A stretch of 64,000 bases of DNA from Macropodus opercularis (GCA_030770545.1 CM061106.1:17381001-17445000); one strand, 5' to 3'; positions 21,537-33,467 are shown, counted from the stretch's first letter. Made by a program: numbers and translations. Notes: generated by a model from the sequence alone, not told the origin.

Positions 21537-21748
21537 TGGACTCCGCAGTTCCAAAGCGCTTCCGGATCTGCCAAAGTGCTCTTCTGCAGTGCGCCTGAAC
21601 TAGGAGCCCCATTTTTTACGCGCCCCTTCAAGCTGGAGGTGGACGCGAGTGGGTAGGGTGCCGGGGCTTTAACTTCTGCAAGAGGATTAGCAGGGCACAG
21701 GCTACTTTTCCAAAAAATTCAAACACCAGGCTCAGTATAGCACAATAG
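21537..21748 (+). mobile_element. Ty3/gypsy RNase H fragment (copy 2)
   Basis: Stop after the VDAS motif, as in copy 1. Confidence 0.75.
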
Positions 21749-22110
21749 AGCCAGTGGCAGCTACAGTGCAGTTACCTGCATTTCCCTAAGGAGCGTTTGT
21801 TCCTTAGTGTATTCGCACTTGTTGTGGGCCTTGTGCCTATATTCTGTTTGTTTTGGGACCTTCTGTAAAGTAGGGGTGAGCTGCCATTTTCTTTGGATGA
21901 GGTTACGTCTTCTCTGGTGTGCGCTTATTACTTGGCTTAGTGTGTGCTGGTTTGGGGAGAACGGGTTTGGAATAACCTGGTCACATTCATGTGTTACGCG
22001 CCCTACCTAGATGGGGACGTGACAGAGCTCAGTGATGCAATCTGGGAACGTCCTCTTGCGGCGTTTGGAGTAATCTGTCACATCCCCATAGGGCAAGGGC
22101 ACGCTTTTAA

Positions 22111-22182
22111 GCATTGGTGGTATGGTGGTGAGAATAGCTGCTTCCCAAGCAGTTGACCCGGGTTCAATTCCCGGCCAATGCA
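22111..22182 (+). tRNA. tRNA-Gly(CCC), G14
   Basis: Upstream element further changed to CACATC in this unit. Confidence 0.85.
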
Positions 22183-22315
22183 GAGGACAGGCACAACTGC
22201 CCCCTTTTTCAAGTCAGCGGACCAAAGCTTCTCCTGCACCTCTAAGCAAGCAAGTTGCAGAAGGTAATCAGATTTAGTCTTTAACGTACTGGACTCAACC
22301 GCGGCTAAAACGGCA

Positions 22316-22387
22316 TTCCCTGACCGGGAATCGAACCCGGGCCGCGGCAGTGAAAGTGCCGAATCCTAGCCACTAGACCACCAGGGA
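22316..22387 (-). tRNA. tRNA-Glu(TTC)
   Basis: Regular cloverleaf. Confidence 0.95.
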
Positions 22388-22792
22388 GACGGCGCTGGTG
22401 ACTGGCACCTTCCTCGGGCAATCGAGGATCCCATCTAAATGGAAATCTTTCTGGGAAAGAACCGGGTTTCTCTAATTCCCTGGTTCCAATGAAGAAAACA
22501 GGTTAGACCTTTCCAAACCAGCTTGTGAAACAAAGCACACTTTACTGTGGTTTCTTTGAGTGCATGCAAACACGTAGAAAGTGACATGTTTGTTACCAGG
22601 TTTCACAAAACTGGTAGCATGGTGACGAGCATAGGTGCCTTCACAGTAATTGCGTTGTGTTTGACAGAACAGGAGGAGGTTTTAGTGACGCCTTGGGGAG
22701 AAAAGCACGCAAAGCTCTGTTGGCAACAGCACGTCGAAGCGATTTTCGACGTCACCTCCCAACACTAAAGACCTGCAGAAATAAGGTGCCTT

Positions 22793-22857
22793 CGCCTGAG
22801 TAGGGACTGGACACTCAGACGAAAAGTCTGATGCTCTACCGACTCAGGTAGCCAGGC
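22793..22857 (-). pseudogene. tRNA-Lys(TTT) pseudogene with 8-bp deletion
   Basis: The 65-nt form lacks 8 bp of the T arm. Confidence 0.82.
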
Positions 22858-23043
22858 TTCACGCCGTAAGCCCTCTACAGATGAGAAGTACATAACGCAA
22901 CAGAGGAAGTCTCTAAACTTCACAACAAATCTTTTCTTTAGACTCCACAGTGCAGAAACGCTTTGGAACCAGGTGTTTCCTCTTGCCAATGCAACGTTTG
23001 GAGGTAACTGTCACGTGCCCATAAGGCAATGACAGGCTTTCAA

Positions 23044-23115
23044 GCATTGGTGGTATAGTGGTGAGAATAGCTGCTTGCCAAGCAGTTGGCCCGAGTTCAG
23101 TTCCCGGCCAATGCA
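23044..23115 (+). tRNA. tRNA-Gly(GCC), T-arm variant
   Basis: T stem CCGAG/CCCGG has an A:C mismatch and the T loop is TTCAGTT; likely weakened. Confidence 0.75.
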
Positions 23116-23315
23116 GAGGACAGTGACTGCTGCCCCCTTTTTTCAAGGCGGCGGACCCAAGCTTCTCCTGTACTTCTAGGTGGACGCGGCAAGTTGCAGA
23201 AGATAATCAGATTTACTCTTTAACTTACTGGACTCAACTGCGGCCGAAACGGCTTTCCTTCGGCGGGAATCGAACCAAGGAACTCACTGAACTTCACAAC
23301 AAATCTTTTTTTTTT

Positions 23316-23527
23316 TGGACTCCGCAGTTCCAAAACGCTTCCGGATCTGCCAAAGTGCTCTTCTGCAGTGCGCCTGAACTAGGAGCCCCATTTTTTACGC
23401 GCCCCTTCAAGCTGGAGGTGGACGCGAGTGGGTAGGGTGCCGGGGCTTTAACTTCTGCAAGAGGATTAGCAGGGCACAGGCTACTTTTCCAAAAAATTCA
23501 AACACCAGGCTCAGTATAGCACAATAG
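23316..23527 (+). mobile_element. Ty3/gypsy RNase H fragment (copy 3)
   Basis: Stop after VDAS; longer T tract at the left edge. Confidence 0.75.
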
Positions 23528-23889
23528 AGCCAGTGGCAGCTACAGTGCAGTTACCTGCATTTCCCTAAGGAGCGTTTGTTCCTTAGTGTATTCGCACTTG
23601 TTGTGGGCCTTGTGCCTATATTCTGTTTGTTTTGGGACCTTCTGTAAAGTAGGGGTGAGCTGCCATTTTCTTTGGATGAGGTTACGTCCTCTCTGGTGTG
23701 CGCTTATTACTTGGCTTAGTGTGTGCTGGTTTGGGGAGAACGGGTTTGGAATAACCTGGTCACATTCGTGTGTTACGCGCCCTACCTAGATGGGGACGTG
23801 ACAGAGCTCAGTGATGCAATCTGGGAACGTCCTCTTGCGGCGTTTGGAGTAATCTGTCACGTCCCCATAGGGCAAGGGCACGCTTTTAA

Positions 23890-23961
23890 GCATTGGTGGT
23901 ATGGTGGTGAGAATAGCTGCTTCCCAAGCAGTTGACCCGGGTTCAATTCCCGGCCAATGCA
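23890..23961 (+). tRNA. tRNA-Gly(CCC), G14
   Basis: Standard array 2 CCC copy. Confidence 0.85.
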
Positions 23962-24094
23962 GAGGACAGGCACAACTGCCCCCTTTTTCAAGTCAGCGGA
24001 CCAAAGCTTCTCCTGCACCTCTAAGCAAGCAAGTTGCAGAAGGTAATCAGATTTAGTCTTTAACGTACTGGACTCAACCGCGGCTAAAACGGCA

Positions 24095-24166
24095 TTCCCT
24101 GACCGGGAATCGAACCCGGGCCGCGGCAGTGAAAGTGCCGAATCCTAGCCACTAGACCACCAGGGA
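24095..24166 (-). tRNA. tRNA-Glu(TTC)
   Basis: Regular cloverleaf. Confidence 0.95.
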
Positions 24167-24571
24167 GACGGCGCTGGTGACTGGCACCTTCCTCGGGCAA
24201 TCGAGGATCCCATCTAAATGGAAATCTTTCTGGGAAAGAACCGGGTTTCTCTAATTCCCTGGTTCCAATGAAGAAAACAGGTTAGACCTTTCCAAACCAG
24301 CTTGTGAAACAAAGCACACTTTACTGTGGTTTCTTTGAGTGCATGCAAACACGTAGAAAGTGACATGTTTGTTACCAGGTTTCACAAAACTGGTAGCATG
24401 GTGACGAGCATAGGTGCCTTCACAGTAATTGCGTTGTGTTTGACAGAACAGGAGGAGGTTTTAGTGACGCCTTGGGGAGAAAAGCACGCAAAGCTCTGTT
24501 GGCAACAGCACGTCGAAGCGATTTTCGACGTCACCTCCCAACACTAAAGACCTGCAGAAATAAGGTGCCTT

Positions 24572-24636
24572 CGCCTGAGTAGGGACTGGACACTCAGACG
24601 AAAAGTCTGATGCTCTACCGACTCAGGTAGCCAGGC
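24572..24636 (-). pseudogene. tRNA-Lys(TTT) pseudogene with 8-bp deletion
   Basis: 65-nt form. Confidence 0.82.
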
Positions 24637-24822
24637 TTCACGCCGTAAGCCCTCTACAGATGAGAAGTACATAACGCAACAGAGGAAGTCTCTAAACTTC
24701 ACAACAAATCTTTTCTTTAGACTCCACAGTGCAGAAACGCTTTGGAACCAGGTGTTTCCTCTTGCCAATGCAACGTTTGGAGGTAACTGTCACGTGCCCA
24801 TAAGGCAATGACAGGCTTTCAA

Positions 24823-24894
24823 GCATTGGTGGTATAGTGGTGAGAATAGCTGCTTGCCAAGCAGTTGGCCCGGGTTCAGTTCCCGGCCAATGCA
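24823..24894 (+). tRNA. tRNA-Gly(GCC)
   Basis: T stem is restored (CCGGG) compared with 23044; T loop TTCAGTT lacks A58. Confidence 0.85.
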
Positions 24895-25094
24895 GAGGAC
24901 AGTGACTGCTGCCCCCTTTTTTCAAGGCGGCGGACCCAAGCTTCTCCTGTACTTCTAGGTGGACGCGGCAAGTTGCAGAAGATAATCAGATTTACTCTTT
25001 AACTTACTGGACTCAACTGCGGCCGAAACGGCTTTCCTTCGGCGGGAATCGAACCAAGGAACTCACTGAACTTCACAACAAATCTTTTTTTTTT

Positions 25095-25306
25095 TGGACT
25101 CCGCAGTTCCAAAACGCTTCCGGATCTGCCAAAGTGCTCTTCTGCAGTGCGCCTGAACTAGGAGCCCCATTTTTTACGCGCCCCTTCAAGCTGGAGGTGG
25201 ACGCGAGTGGGTAGGGTGCCGGGGCTTTAACTTCTGCAAGAGGATTAGCAGGGCACAGGCTACTTTTCCAAAAAATTCAAACACCAGGCTCAGTATAGCA
25301 CAATAG
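25095..25306 (+). mobile_element. Ty3/gypsy RNase H fragment (copy 4)
   Basis: Stop after VDAS. Confidence 0.75.
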
Positions 25307-25668
25307 AGCCAGTGGCAGCTACAGTGCAGTTACCTGCATTTCCCTAAGGAGCGTTTGTTCCTTAGTGTATTCGCACTTGTTGTGGGCCTTGTGCCTATAT
25401 TCTGTTTGTTTTGGGACCTTCTGTAAAGTAGGGGTGAGCTGCCATTTTCTTTGGATGAGGTTACGTCCTCTCTGGTGTGCGCTTATTACTTGGCTTAGTG
25501 TGTGCTGGTTTGGGGAGAACGGGTTTGGAATAACCTGGTCACATTCGTGTGTTACGCGCCCTACCTAGATGGGGACGTGACAGAGCTCAGTGATGCAATC
25601 TGGGAACGTCCTCTTGCGGCGTTTGGAGTAATCTGTCACGTCCCCATAGGGCAAGGGCACGCTTTTAA

Positions 25669-25740
25669 GCATTGGTGGTATGGTGGTGAGAATAGCTGCT
25701 TCCCAAGCAGTTGACCCGGGTTCAATTCCCGGCCAATGCA
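25669..25740 (+). tRNA. tRNA-Gly(CCC), G14
   Basis: Standard CCC copy. Confidence 0.85.
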
Positions 25741-25873
25741 GAGGACAGGCACAACTGCCCCCTTTTTCAAGTCAGCGGACCAAAGCTTCTCCTGCACCTC
25801 TAAGCAAGCAAGTTGCAGAAGGTAATCAGATTTAGTCTTTAACGTACTGGACTCAACCGCGGCTAAAACGGCA

Positions 25874-25945
25874 TTCCCTGACCGGGAATCGAACCCGGGC
25901 CGCTGCAGTGAAAGCGTCGAATCCTAGCCACTAGACCACCAGGGA
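25874..25945 (-). tRNA. tRNA-Glu(TTC), damaged anticodon stem
   Basis: The anticodon stem CGACG/TGCAG has two adjacent mismatches (28:42 and 29:41). Four array 2 copies share this form, so the damage has spread by duplication. Confidence 0.75.
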
Positions 25946-26349
25946 GACGGCGCTGGTGACTGGCACCTTCCTCGGGCAATCGAGGATCCCATCTAAATGG
26001 AAATCTTTCTGGGAAAGAACCGGGTTTCTCTAATTCCCTGGTTCCAATGAAGAAAACAGGTTAGACCTTTCCAAACCAGCTTGTGAAACAAAGCACACTT
26101 TACTGTGGTTCCTTGAGTGCATGCAAACACGTAGAAAGTGACATGTTTGTTACCAGGTTTCACAAAACTGGTAGCATGGTGACGAGCATAGATGCCTTCA
26201 CAGTAATTGCGTTGTGTTTGACAGAACAGGAGGAGGTTTTAGTGACGCCTTGGGGAGAAAAGCACGCAAAGCTCTGTTGGCAACAGCACGTCGAAGCGAT
26301 TTTCGACGTCACCTCCCAACACTAAAGACCTGCAGAAATAAGGTGCCTT

Positions 26350-26414
26350 CGCCTGAGTAGGGACTGGACACTCAGACGAAAAGTCTGATGCTCTACCGAC
26401 TCAGGTAGCCAGGC
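26350..26414 (-). pseudogene. tRNA-Lys(TTT) pseudogene with 8-bp deletion
   Basis: 65-nt form. Confidence 0.82.
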
Positions 26415-26600
26415 TTCACGCCGTAAGCCCTCTACAGATGAGAAGTACATAACGCAACAGAGGAAGTCTCTAAACTTCACAACAAATCTTTTCTTTAGAC
26501 TCCACAGTGCAGAAACGCTTTGGAACCAGGTGTTTCCTCTTGCCAATGCAACGTTTGGAGGTAACTGTCACGTGCCCATAAGGCAATGACAGGCTTTCAA

Positions 26601-26672
26601 GCATTGGTGGTATAGTGGTGAGAATAGCTGCTTGCCAAGCAGTTGACCCGGGTTCAATTCCCGGCCAATGCA
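26601..26672 (+). tRNA. tRNA-Gly(GCC)
   Basis: TTCAATT T loop; all stems pair. Confidence 0.93.
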
Positions 26673-26872
26673 GAGGACGGGGACTGCTGCCCCCTTTTTT
26701 CAAGGCGGCGGACCAAAGCTTCTCCTGTACTTCTAGGTGGACGCGGCAAGTTGCAGAAGATAATCAGATTTACTCTTTAACTTACTGGACTCAACTGCGG
26801 CCGAAACGGCTTTCCTTCGGCGGGAATCGAACCAAGGAACTCACTGAACTTCACAACAAATGTTTTTTTTTT

Positions 26873-27084
26873 TGGACTCCGCAGTTCCAAAACGCTTCCG
26901 GATCTGCCAAAGTGCTCTTCTGCAGTGCGCCTGAGCTAGGAGCCCCATTTTTTACGCGCCCCTTCAAGCTGGAGGTGGACGCGAGTGGGTATGGTGCCGG
27001 GGCTTTAACTTCTGCAAGAGGATTAGCAGGGCACAGGCTACTTTTCCAAAAGATTCAAACACCAGGCTCAGTATAGCACAATAG
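26873..27084 (+). mobile_element. Ty3/gypsy RNase H fragment (copy 5), frame open
   Basis: GGGTATGG replaces the stop, so the gypsy frame runs on past VDASGYGAGA to 27076, in frame with spacer and tRNA sequence upstream. Probably a neutral variant. Confidence 0.75.
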
Positions 27085-27446
27085 AGCCAGTGGCAGCTAC
27101 AGTGAAGTTACCTGCATTTCCCTAAGGAGCATTTGTTCTCTAGTGTATTCGCACTTGTTGTGGGCCTTGTGCCTATATTCTGTTTGTTTTGGGACCTTCT
27201 GTAAAGTAGGGGTGAGCTGCCATTTTCTTTGGATGAGGTTACGTCTTCTCTGGTGTGCGCTTATTACTTGGCTTAGTGTGTGCTGGTTTGGGGAGAACGG
27301 GTTTGGAATAACCTGGTCACATTCGTGTGTTACGCGCCCTACCTAGATGGGGACGTGACAGAGCTCAGTGATGCAATCTGGGAACGTCCTCTTGCGGCGT
27401 TTGGAGTAATCTGTCACGTCCCCATAGGGCAAGGGCACGCTTTTAA

Positions 27447-27518
27447 GCATTGGTGGTATGGTGGTGAGAATAGCTGCTTCCCAAGCAGTTGACCCGGGTT
27501 CAATTCCCGGCCAATGCA
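27447..27518 (+). tRNA. tRNA-Gly(CCC), G14
   Basis: Standard CCC copy. Confidence 0.85.
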
Positions 27519-27651
27519 GAGGACAGGCACAACTGCCCCCTTTTTCAAGTCAGCGGACCAAAGCTTCTCCTGCACCTCTAAGCAAGCAAGTTGCAGAAGG
27601 TAATCAGATTTAGTCTTTAACGTACAGGACTCAACCGAGGCTAAAACGGCA

Positions 27652-27723
27652 TTCCCTGACCGGGAATCGAACCCGGGCCGCGGCAGTGAAAGTGTCGAAT
27701 CCTAGCCACTAGACCACCAGGGA
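27652..27723 (-). tRNA. tRNA-Glu(TTC), one stem mismatch
   Basis: Anticodon stem CGACA/TGCCG has a single A29:C41 mismatch, intermediate between the regular form and the damaged form at 25874. Confidence 0.82.
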
Positions 27724-28127
27724 GACGGCGCTGGTGACTGGCACCTTCCTCGGGCAATCGAGGATCCCATCTAAATGGAAATCTTTCTGGGAAAGAACCG
27801 GGTTTCTCTAATTCCCTGGTTCCAATGAAGAAAACAGGTTAGACCTTTCCAAACCAGCTTGTGAAACAAAGCACACTTTACTGTGGTTCCTTGAGTGCAT
27901 GCAAACACGTAGAAAGTGACATGTTTGTTACCAGGTTTCACAAAACTGGTAGCATGGTGACGAGCATAGGTGCCTTCACAGTAATTGCGTTGTGTTTGAC
28001 AGAACAGGAGGAGGTTTTAGTGACGCCTTGGGGAGAAAAGCACGCAAAGCTCTGTTGGCAACAGCACGTCGAAGCGATTTTCGACGTCACCTCCCAACAC
28101 TAAAGACCTGCAGAAATAAGGTGCCTT

Positions 28128-28200
28128 CGCCTGAGTAGGGACTTGACACTTGGACACTCAGACGAAAAGTCTGATGCTCTACCGACTCAGGTAGCCAGGC
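28128..28200 (-). pseudogene. tRNA-Lys(TTT) pseudogene, full length
   Basis: Lacks the 8-bp deletion, whereas its dimer partner at 31691 has it. Confidence 0.85.
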
Positions 28201-28386
28201 TTCACGCCGTAAGCCCTCTACAGATGAGAAGTACATAACGCAACAGAGGAAGTCTCTAAACTTCACAACAAGTCTTTTCTTTAGACTCCACAGTGCAGAA
28301 ACGCTTTGGAACCAGGTGTTTCCTCTTGCCAATGCAACGTTTGGAGGTAACTGTCACGTGCCCATAAGGCAATGACAGGCTTTCAA

Positions 28387-28458
28387 GCATTGGTGGTATA
28401 GTGGTGAGAATAGCTGCTTGCCAAGCAGTTGACCCGGGTTCAATTCCCGGCCAATGCA
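28387..28458 (+). tRNA. tRNA-Gly(GCC)
   Basis: TTCAATT T loop. Confidence 0.93.
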
Positions 28459-28657
28459 GAGGACAGGGACTGCTGCCCCCTTTTTTCAAGGCGGCGGACC
28501 CAAGCTTCTCCTGTACTTCTAGGTGGACGCGGCAAGTTGCAGAAGATAATCAGATTTACTCTTTAACTTACTGGACTCAACTGCGGCCGAAACGGCTTTC
28601 CTTCGGCGGGAATCGAACCAAGGAACTCACTGAACTTCACAACAAATCTTTTTTTTT

Positions 28658-28869
28658 TGGACTCCGCAGTTCCAAAACGCTTCCGGATCTGCCAAAGTGC
28701 TCTTCTGCAGTGCGCCTGAACTAGGAGCCCCATTTTTTACGCGCCCCTTCAAGCTGGAGGTGGACGCGAGTGGGTAGGGTGCCGGGGCTTTAACTTCTGC
28801 AAGAGGATTAGCAGGGCACAGGCTACTTTTCCAAAAGATTCAAACACCAGGCTCAGTATAGCACAATAG
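28658..28869 (+). mobile_element. Ty3/gypsy RNase H fragment (copy 6)
   Basis: Stop after VDAS. Confidence 0.75.
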
Positions 28870-29231
28870 AGCCAGTGGCAGCTACAGTGCAGTTACCTGC
28901 ATTTCCCTAAGGAGCGTTTGTTCCTTAGTGTATTCGCACTTGTTGTGGGCCTTGTGCCTATATTCTGTTTGTTTTGGGACCTTCTGTAAAGTAGGGGTGA
29001 GCTGCCATTTTCTTTGGATGAGGTTACGTCTTCTCTGGTGTGCGCTTATTACTTGGCTTAGTGTGTGCTGGTTTGGGGAGAACGGGTTTGGAATAACCTG
29101 GTCACATTCATGTGTTACGCGCCCTACCTAGATGGGGACGTGACAGAGCTCAGTGATGCAATCTGGGAACGTCCTCTTGCGGCGTTTGGAGTAATCTGTC
29201 ACGTCCCCATAGGGCAATGGCACGCTTTTAA

Positions 29232-29303
29232 GCATTGGTGGTATGGTGGTGAGAATAGCTGCTTCCCAAGCAGTTGACCCGGGTTCAATTCCCGGCCAAT
29301 GCA
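29232..29303 (+). tRNA. tRNA-Gly(CCC), G14
   Basis: Standard CCC body; one change in the flank just upstream. Confidence 0.85.
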
Positions 29304-29436
29304 GAGGACAGGCACAACTGCCCCCTTTTTCAAGTCAGCGGACCAAAGCTTCTCCTGCACCTCTAAGCAAGCAAGTTGCAGAAGGTAATCAGATTTAGTC
29401 TTTAACGTACTGGACTCAACCGCGGCTAAAACGGCA

Positions 29437-29508
29437 TTCCCTGACCGGGAATCGAACCCGGGCCGCTGCAGTGAAAGCGTCGAATCCTAGCCACTAGACC
29501 ACCAGGGA
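29437..29508 (-). tRNA. tRNA-Glu(TTC), damaged anticodon stem
   Basis: Same two mismatches as 25874. Confidence 0.75.
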
Positions 29509-29912
29509 GACGGCGCTGGTGACTGGCACCTTCCTCGGGCAATCGAGGATCCCATCTAAATGGAAATCTTTCTGGGAAAGAACCGGGTTTCTCTAATTCC
29601 CTGGTTCCAATGAAGAAAACAGGTTAGACCTTTCCAAACCAGCTTGTGAAACAAAGCACACTTTACTGTGGTTCCTTGAGTGCATGCAAACACGTAGAAA
29701 GTGACATGTTTGTTACCAGGTTTCACAAAACTGGTAGCATGGTGACGAGCATAGATGCCTTCACAGTAATTGCGTTGTGTTTGACAGAACAGGAGGAGGT
29801 TTTAGTGACGCCTTGGGGAGAAAAGCACGCAAAGCTCTGTTGGCAACAGCACGTCGAAGCGATTTTCGACGTCACCTCCCAACACTAAAGACCTGCAGAA
29901 ATAAGGTGCCTT

Positions 29913-29977
29913 CGCCTGAGTAGGGACTGGACACTCAGACGAAAAGTCTGATGCTCTACCGACTCAGGTAGCCAGGC
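29913..29977 (-). pseudogene. tRNA-Lys(TTT) pseudogene with 8-bp deletion
   Basis: 65-nt form. Confidence 0.82.
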
Positions 29978-30163
29978 TTCACGCCGTAAGCCCTCTACAG
30001 ATGAGAAGTACATAACGCAACAGAGGAAGTCTCTAAACTTCACAACAAATCTTTTCTTTAGACTCCACAGTGCAGAAACGCTTTGGAACCAGGTGTTTCC
30101 TCTTGCCAATGCAACGTTTGGAGGTAACTGTCACGTGCCCATAAGGCAATGACAGGCTTTCAA

Positions 30164-30235
30164 GCATTGGTGGTATAGTGGTGAGAATAGCTGCTTGCCA
30201 AGCAGTTGACCCGGGTTCAATTCCCGGCCAATGCA
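30164..30235 (+). tRNA. tRNA-Gly(GCC)
   Basis: TTCAATT T loop. Confidence 0.93.
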
Positions 30236-30435
30236 GAGGACGGGGACTGCTGCCCCCTTTTTTCAAGGCGGCGGACCAAAGCTTCTCCTGTACTTCTAGG
30301 TGGACGCGGCAAGTTGCAGAAGATAATCAGATTTACTCTTTAACTTACTGGACTCAACTGCGGCCGAAACGGCTTTCCTTCGGCGGGAATCGAACCAAGG
30401 AACTCACTGAACTTCACAACAAATGTTTTTTTTTT

Positions 30436-30647
30436 TGGACTCCGCAGTTCCAAAACGCTTCCGGATCTGCCAAAGTGCTCTTCTGCAGTGCGCCTGAGCT
30501 AGGAGCCCCATTTTTTACGCGCCCCTTCAAGCTGGAGGTGGACGCGAGTGGGTATGGTGCCGGGGCTTTAACTTCTGCAAGAGGATTAGCAGGGCACAGG
30601 CTACTTTTCCAAAAGATTCAAACACCAGGCTCAGTATAGCACAATAG
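30436..30647 (+). mobile_element. Ty3/gypsy RNase H fragment (copy 7), frame open
   Basis: Same open variant as copy 5. Confidence 0.75.
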
Positions 30648-31009
30648 AGCCAGTGGCAGCTACAGTGAAGTTACCTGCATTTCCCTAAGGAGCATTTGTT
30701 CTCTAGTGTATTCGCACTTGTTGTGGGCCTTGTGCCTATATTCTGTTTGTTTTGGGACCTTCTGTAAAGTAGGGGTGAGCTGCCATTTTCTTTGGATGAG
30801 GTTACGTCTTCTCTGGTGTGCGCTTATTACTTGGCTTAGTGTGTGCTGGTTTGGGGAGAACGGGTTTGGAATAACCTGGTCACATTCGTGTGTTACGCGC
30901 CCTACCTAGATGGGGACGTGACAGAGCTCAGTGATGCAATCTGGGAACGTCCTCTTGCGGCGTTTGGAGTAATCTGTCACGTCCCCATAGGGCAAGGGCA
31001 CGCTTTTAA

Positions 31010-31081
31010 GCATTGGTGGTATGGTGGTGAGAATAGCTGCTTCCCAAGCAGTTGACCCGGGTTCAATTCCCGGCCAATGCA
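31010..31081 (+). tRNA. tRNA-Gly(CCC), G14
   Basis: Standard CCC copy. Confidence 0.85.
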
Positions 31082-31214
31082 GAGGACAGGCACAACTGCC
31101 CCCTTTTTCAAGTCAGCGGACCAAAGCTTCTCCTGCACCTCTAAGCAAGCAAGTTGCAGAAGGTAATCAGATTTAGTCTTTAACGTACAGGACTCAACCG
31201 AGGCTAAAACGGCA

Positions 31215-31286
31215 TTCCCTGACCGGGAATCGAACCCGGGCCGCGGCAGTGAAAGTGTCGAATCCTAGCCACTAGACCACCAGGGA
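31215..31286 (-). tRNA. tRNA-Glu(TTC), one stem mismatch
   Basis: A29:C41 as at 27652. Confidence 0.82.
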
Positions 31287-31690
31287 GACGGCGCTGGTGA
31301 CTGGCACCTTCCTCGGGCAATCGAGGATCCCATCTAAATGGAAATCTTTCTGGGAAAGAACCGGGTTTCTCTAATTCCCTGGTTCCAATGAAGAAAACAG
31401 GTTAGACCTTTCCAAACCAGCTTGTGAAACAAAGCACACTTTACTGTGGTTCCTTGAGTGCATGCAAACACGTAGAAAGTGACATGTTTGTTACCAGGTT
31501 TCACAAAACTGGTAGCATGGTGACGAGCATAGGTGCCTTCACAGTAATTGCGTTGTGTTTGACAGAACAGGAGGAGGTTTTAGTGACGCCTTGGGGAGAA
31601 AAGCACGCAAAGCTCTGTTGGCAACAGCACGTCGAAGCGATTTTCGACGTCACCTCCCAACACTAAAGACCTGCAGAAATAAGGTGCCTT

Positions 31691-31755
31691 CGCCTGAGTA
31701 GGGACTGGACACTCAGACGAAAAGTCTGATGCTCTACCGACTCAGGTAGCCAGGC
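31691..31755 (-). pseudogene. tRNA-Lys(TTT) pseudogene with 8-bp deletion
   Basis: 65-nt form. Confidence 0.82.
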
Positions 31756-31941
31756 TTCACGCCGTAAGCCCTCTACAGATGAGAAGTACATAACGCAACA
31801 GAGGAAGTCTCTAAACTTCACAACAAGTCTTTTCTTTAGACTCCACAGTGCAGAAACGCTTTGGAACCAGGTGTTTCCTCTTGCCAATGCAACGTTTGGA
31901 GGTAACTGTCACGTGCCCATAAGGCAATGACAGGCTTTCAA

Positions 31942-32013
31942 GCATTGGTGGTATAGTGGTGAGAATAGCTGCTTGCCAAGCAGTTGACCCGGGTTCAATT
32001 CCCGGCCAATGCA
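31942..32013 (+). tRNA. tRNA-Gly(GCC)
   Basis: TTCAATT T loop. Confidence 0.93.
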
Positions 32014-32212
32014 GAGGACAGGGACTGCTGCCCCCTTTTTTCAAGGCGGCGGACCCAAGCTTCTCCTGTACTTCTAGGTGGACGCGGCAAGTTGCAGAAG
32101 ATAATCAGATTTACTCTTTAACTTACTGGACTCAACTGCGGCCGAAACGGCTTTCCTTCGGCGGGAATCGAACCAAGGAACTCACTGAACTTCACAACAA
32201 ATCTTTTTTTTT

Positions 32213-32424
32213 TGGACTCCGCAGTTCCAAAACGCTTCCGGATCTGCCAAAGTGCTCTTCTGCAGTGCGCCTGAACTAGGAGCCCCATTTTTTACGCGCC
32301 CCTTCAAGCTGGAGGTGGACGCGAGTGGGTAGGGTGCCGGGGCTTTAACTTCTGCAAGAGGATTAGCAGGGCACAGGCTACTTTTCCAAAAGATTCAAAC
32401 ACCAGGCTCAGTATAGCACAATAG
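32213..32424 (+). mobile_element. Ty3/gypsy RNase H fragment (copy 8)
   Basis: Stop after VDAS. Confidence 0.75.
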
Positions 32425-32786
32425 AGCCAGTGGCAGCTACAGTGCAGTTACCTGCATTTCCCTAAGGAGCGTTTGTTCCTTAGTGTATTCGCACTTGTTG
32501 TGGGCCTTGTGCCTATATTCTGTTTGTTTTGGGACCTTCTGTAAAGTAGGGGTGAGCTGCCATTTTCTTTGGATGAGGTTACGTCTTCTCTGGTGTGCGC
32601 TTATTACTTGGCTTAGTGTGTGCTGGTTTGGGGAGAACGGGTTTGGAATAACCTGGTCACATTCATGTGTTACGCGCCCTACCTAGATGGGGACGTGACA
32701 GAGCTCAGTGATGCAATCTGGGAACGTCCTCTTGCGGCGTTTGGAGTAATCTGTCACGTCCCCATAGGGCAAGGGCACGCTTTTAA

Positions 32787-32858
32787 GCATTGGTGGTATG
32801 GTGGTGAGAATAGCTGCTTCCCAAGCAGTTGACCCGGGTTCAATTCCCGGCCAATGCA
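32787..32858 (+). tRNA. tRNA-Gly(CCC), G14
   Basis: Standard CCC copy. Confidence 0.85.
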
Positions 32859-32991
32859 GAGGACAGGCACAACTGCCCCCTTTTTCAAGTCAGCGGACCA
32901 AAGCTTCTCCTGCACCTCTAAGCAAGCAAGTTGCAGAAGGTAATCAGATTTAGTCTTTAATGTACTGGACTCAACCGCGGCTAAAACGGCA

Positions 32992-33063
32992 TTCCCTGAC
33001 CGGGAATCGAACCCGGGCCGCGGCAGTGAAAGTGCCGAATCCTAGCCACTAGACCACCAGGGA
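32992..33063 (-). tRNA. tRNA-Glu(TTC)
   Basis: Regular cloverleaf. Confidence 0.95.
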
Positions 33064-33467
33064 GACGGCGCTGGTGACTGGCACCTTCCTCGGGCAATCG
33101 AGGATCCCATCTAAATGGAAATCTTTCTGGGAAAGAACCGGGTTTCTCTAATTCCCTGGTTCCAATGAAGAAAACAAGTTAGACCTTTCCAAACCAGCTT
33201 GTGAAACAAAGCACACTTTACTGTGGTTCCTTGAGTGCATGCAAACACGTTGAAAGTGACATGTTTGTTACCAGGTTTCACAAAACTGGTAGCATGGTGA
33301 CGAGCATAGGTGCCTTCACAGTAATTGCGTTGTGTTTGACAGAACAGGAGGAGGTTTTAGTGACGCCTTGGGGAGAAAAGCACGCAAAGCTCTGTTGGCA
33401 ACAGCACGTCGAAGCGATTTTCGACGTCACCTCCCAACACTAAAGACCTGCAGAAATAAGGTGCCTT

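Larger units (their letters stand above)
25874..29436. repeat. Array 2 dimer repeat (3563 bp), copy 1
   Basis: Two adjacent units that recur together 3563 bp downstream, with shared private variants: damaged Glu at 25874 and 29437, one-mismatch Glu at 27652 and 31215, and open gypsy frames at 26873 and 30436. Confidence 0.85.
29437..32991. repeat. Array 2 dimer repeat, copy 2
   Basis: Second copy of the two-unit block, 8 bp shorter because the second Lys remnant carries the 8-bp deletion. Confidence 0.85.

Noticed and set aside
26615..27076. A 153-codon plus-strand frame as a protein gene (also at 30178, 39074 and, longer, at 40156)
   Set aside because: It begins inside a Gly tRNA gene and ends in a gypsy RNase H scrap. 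Other copies are interrupted, so it is an accidental fusion frame.
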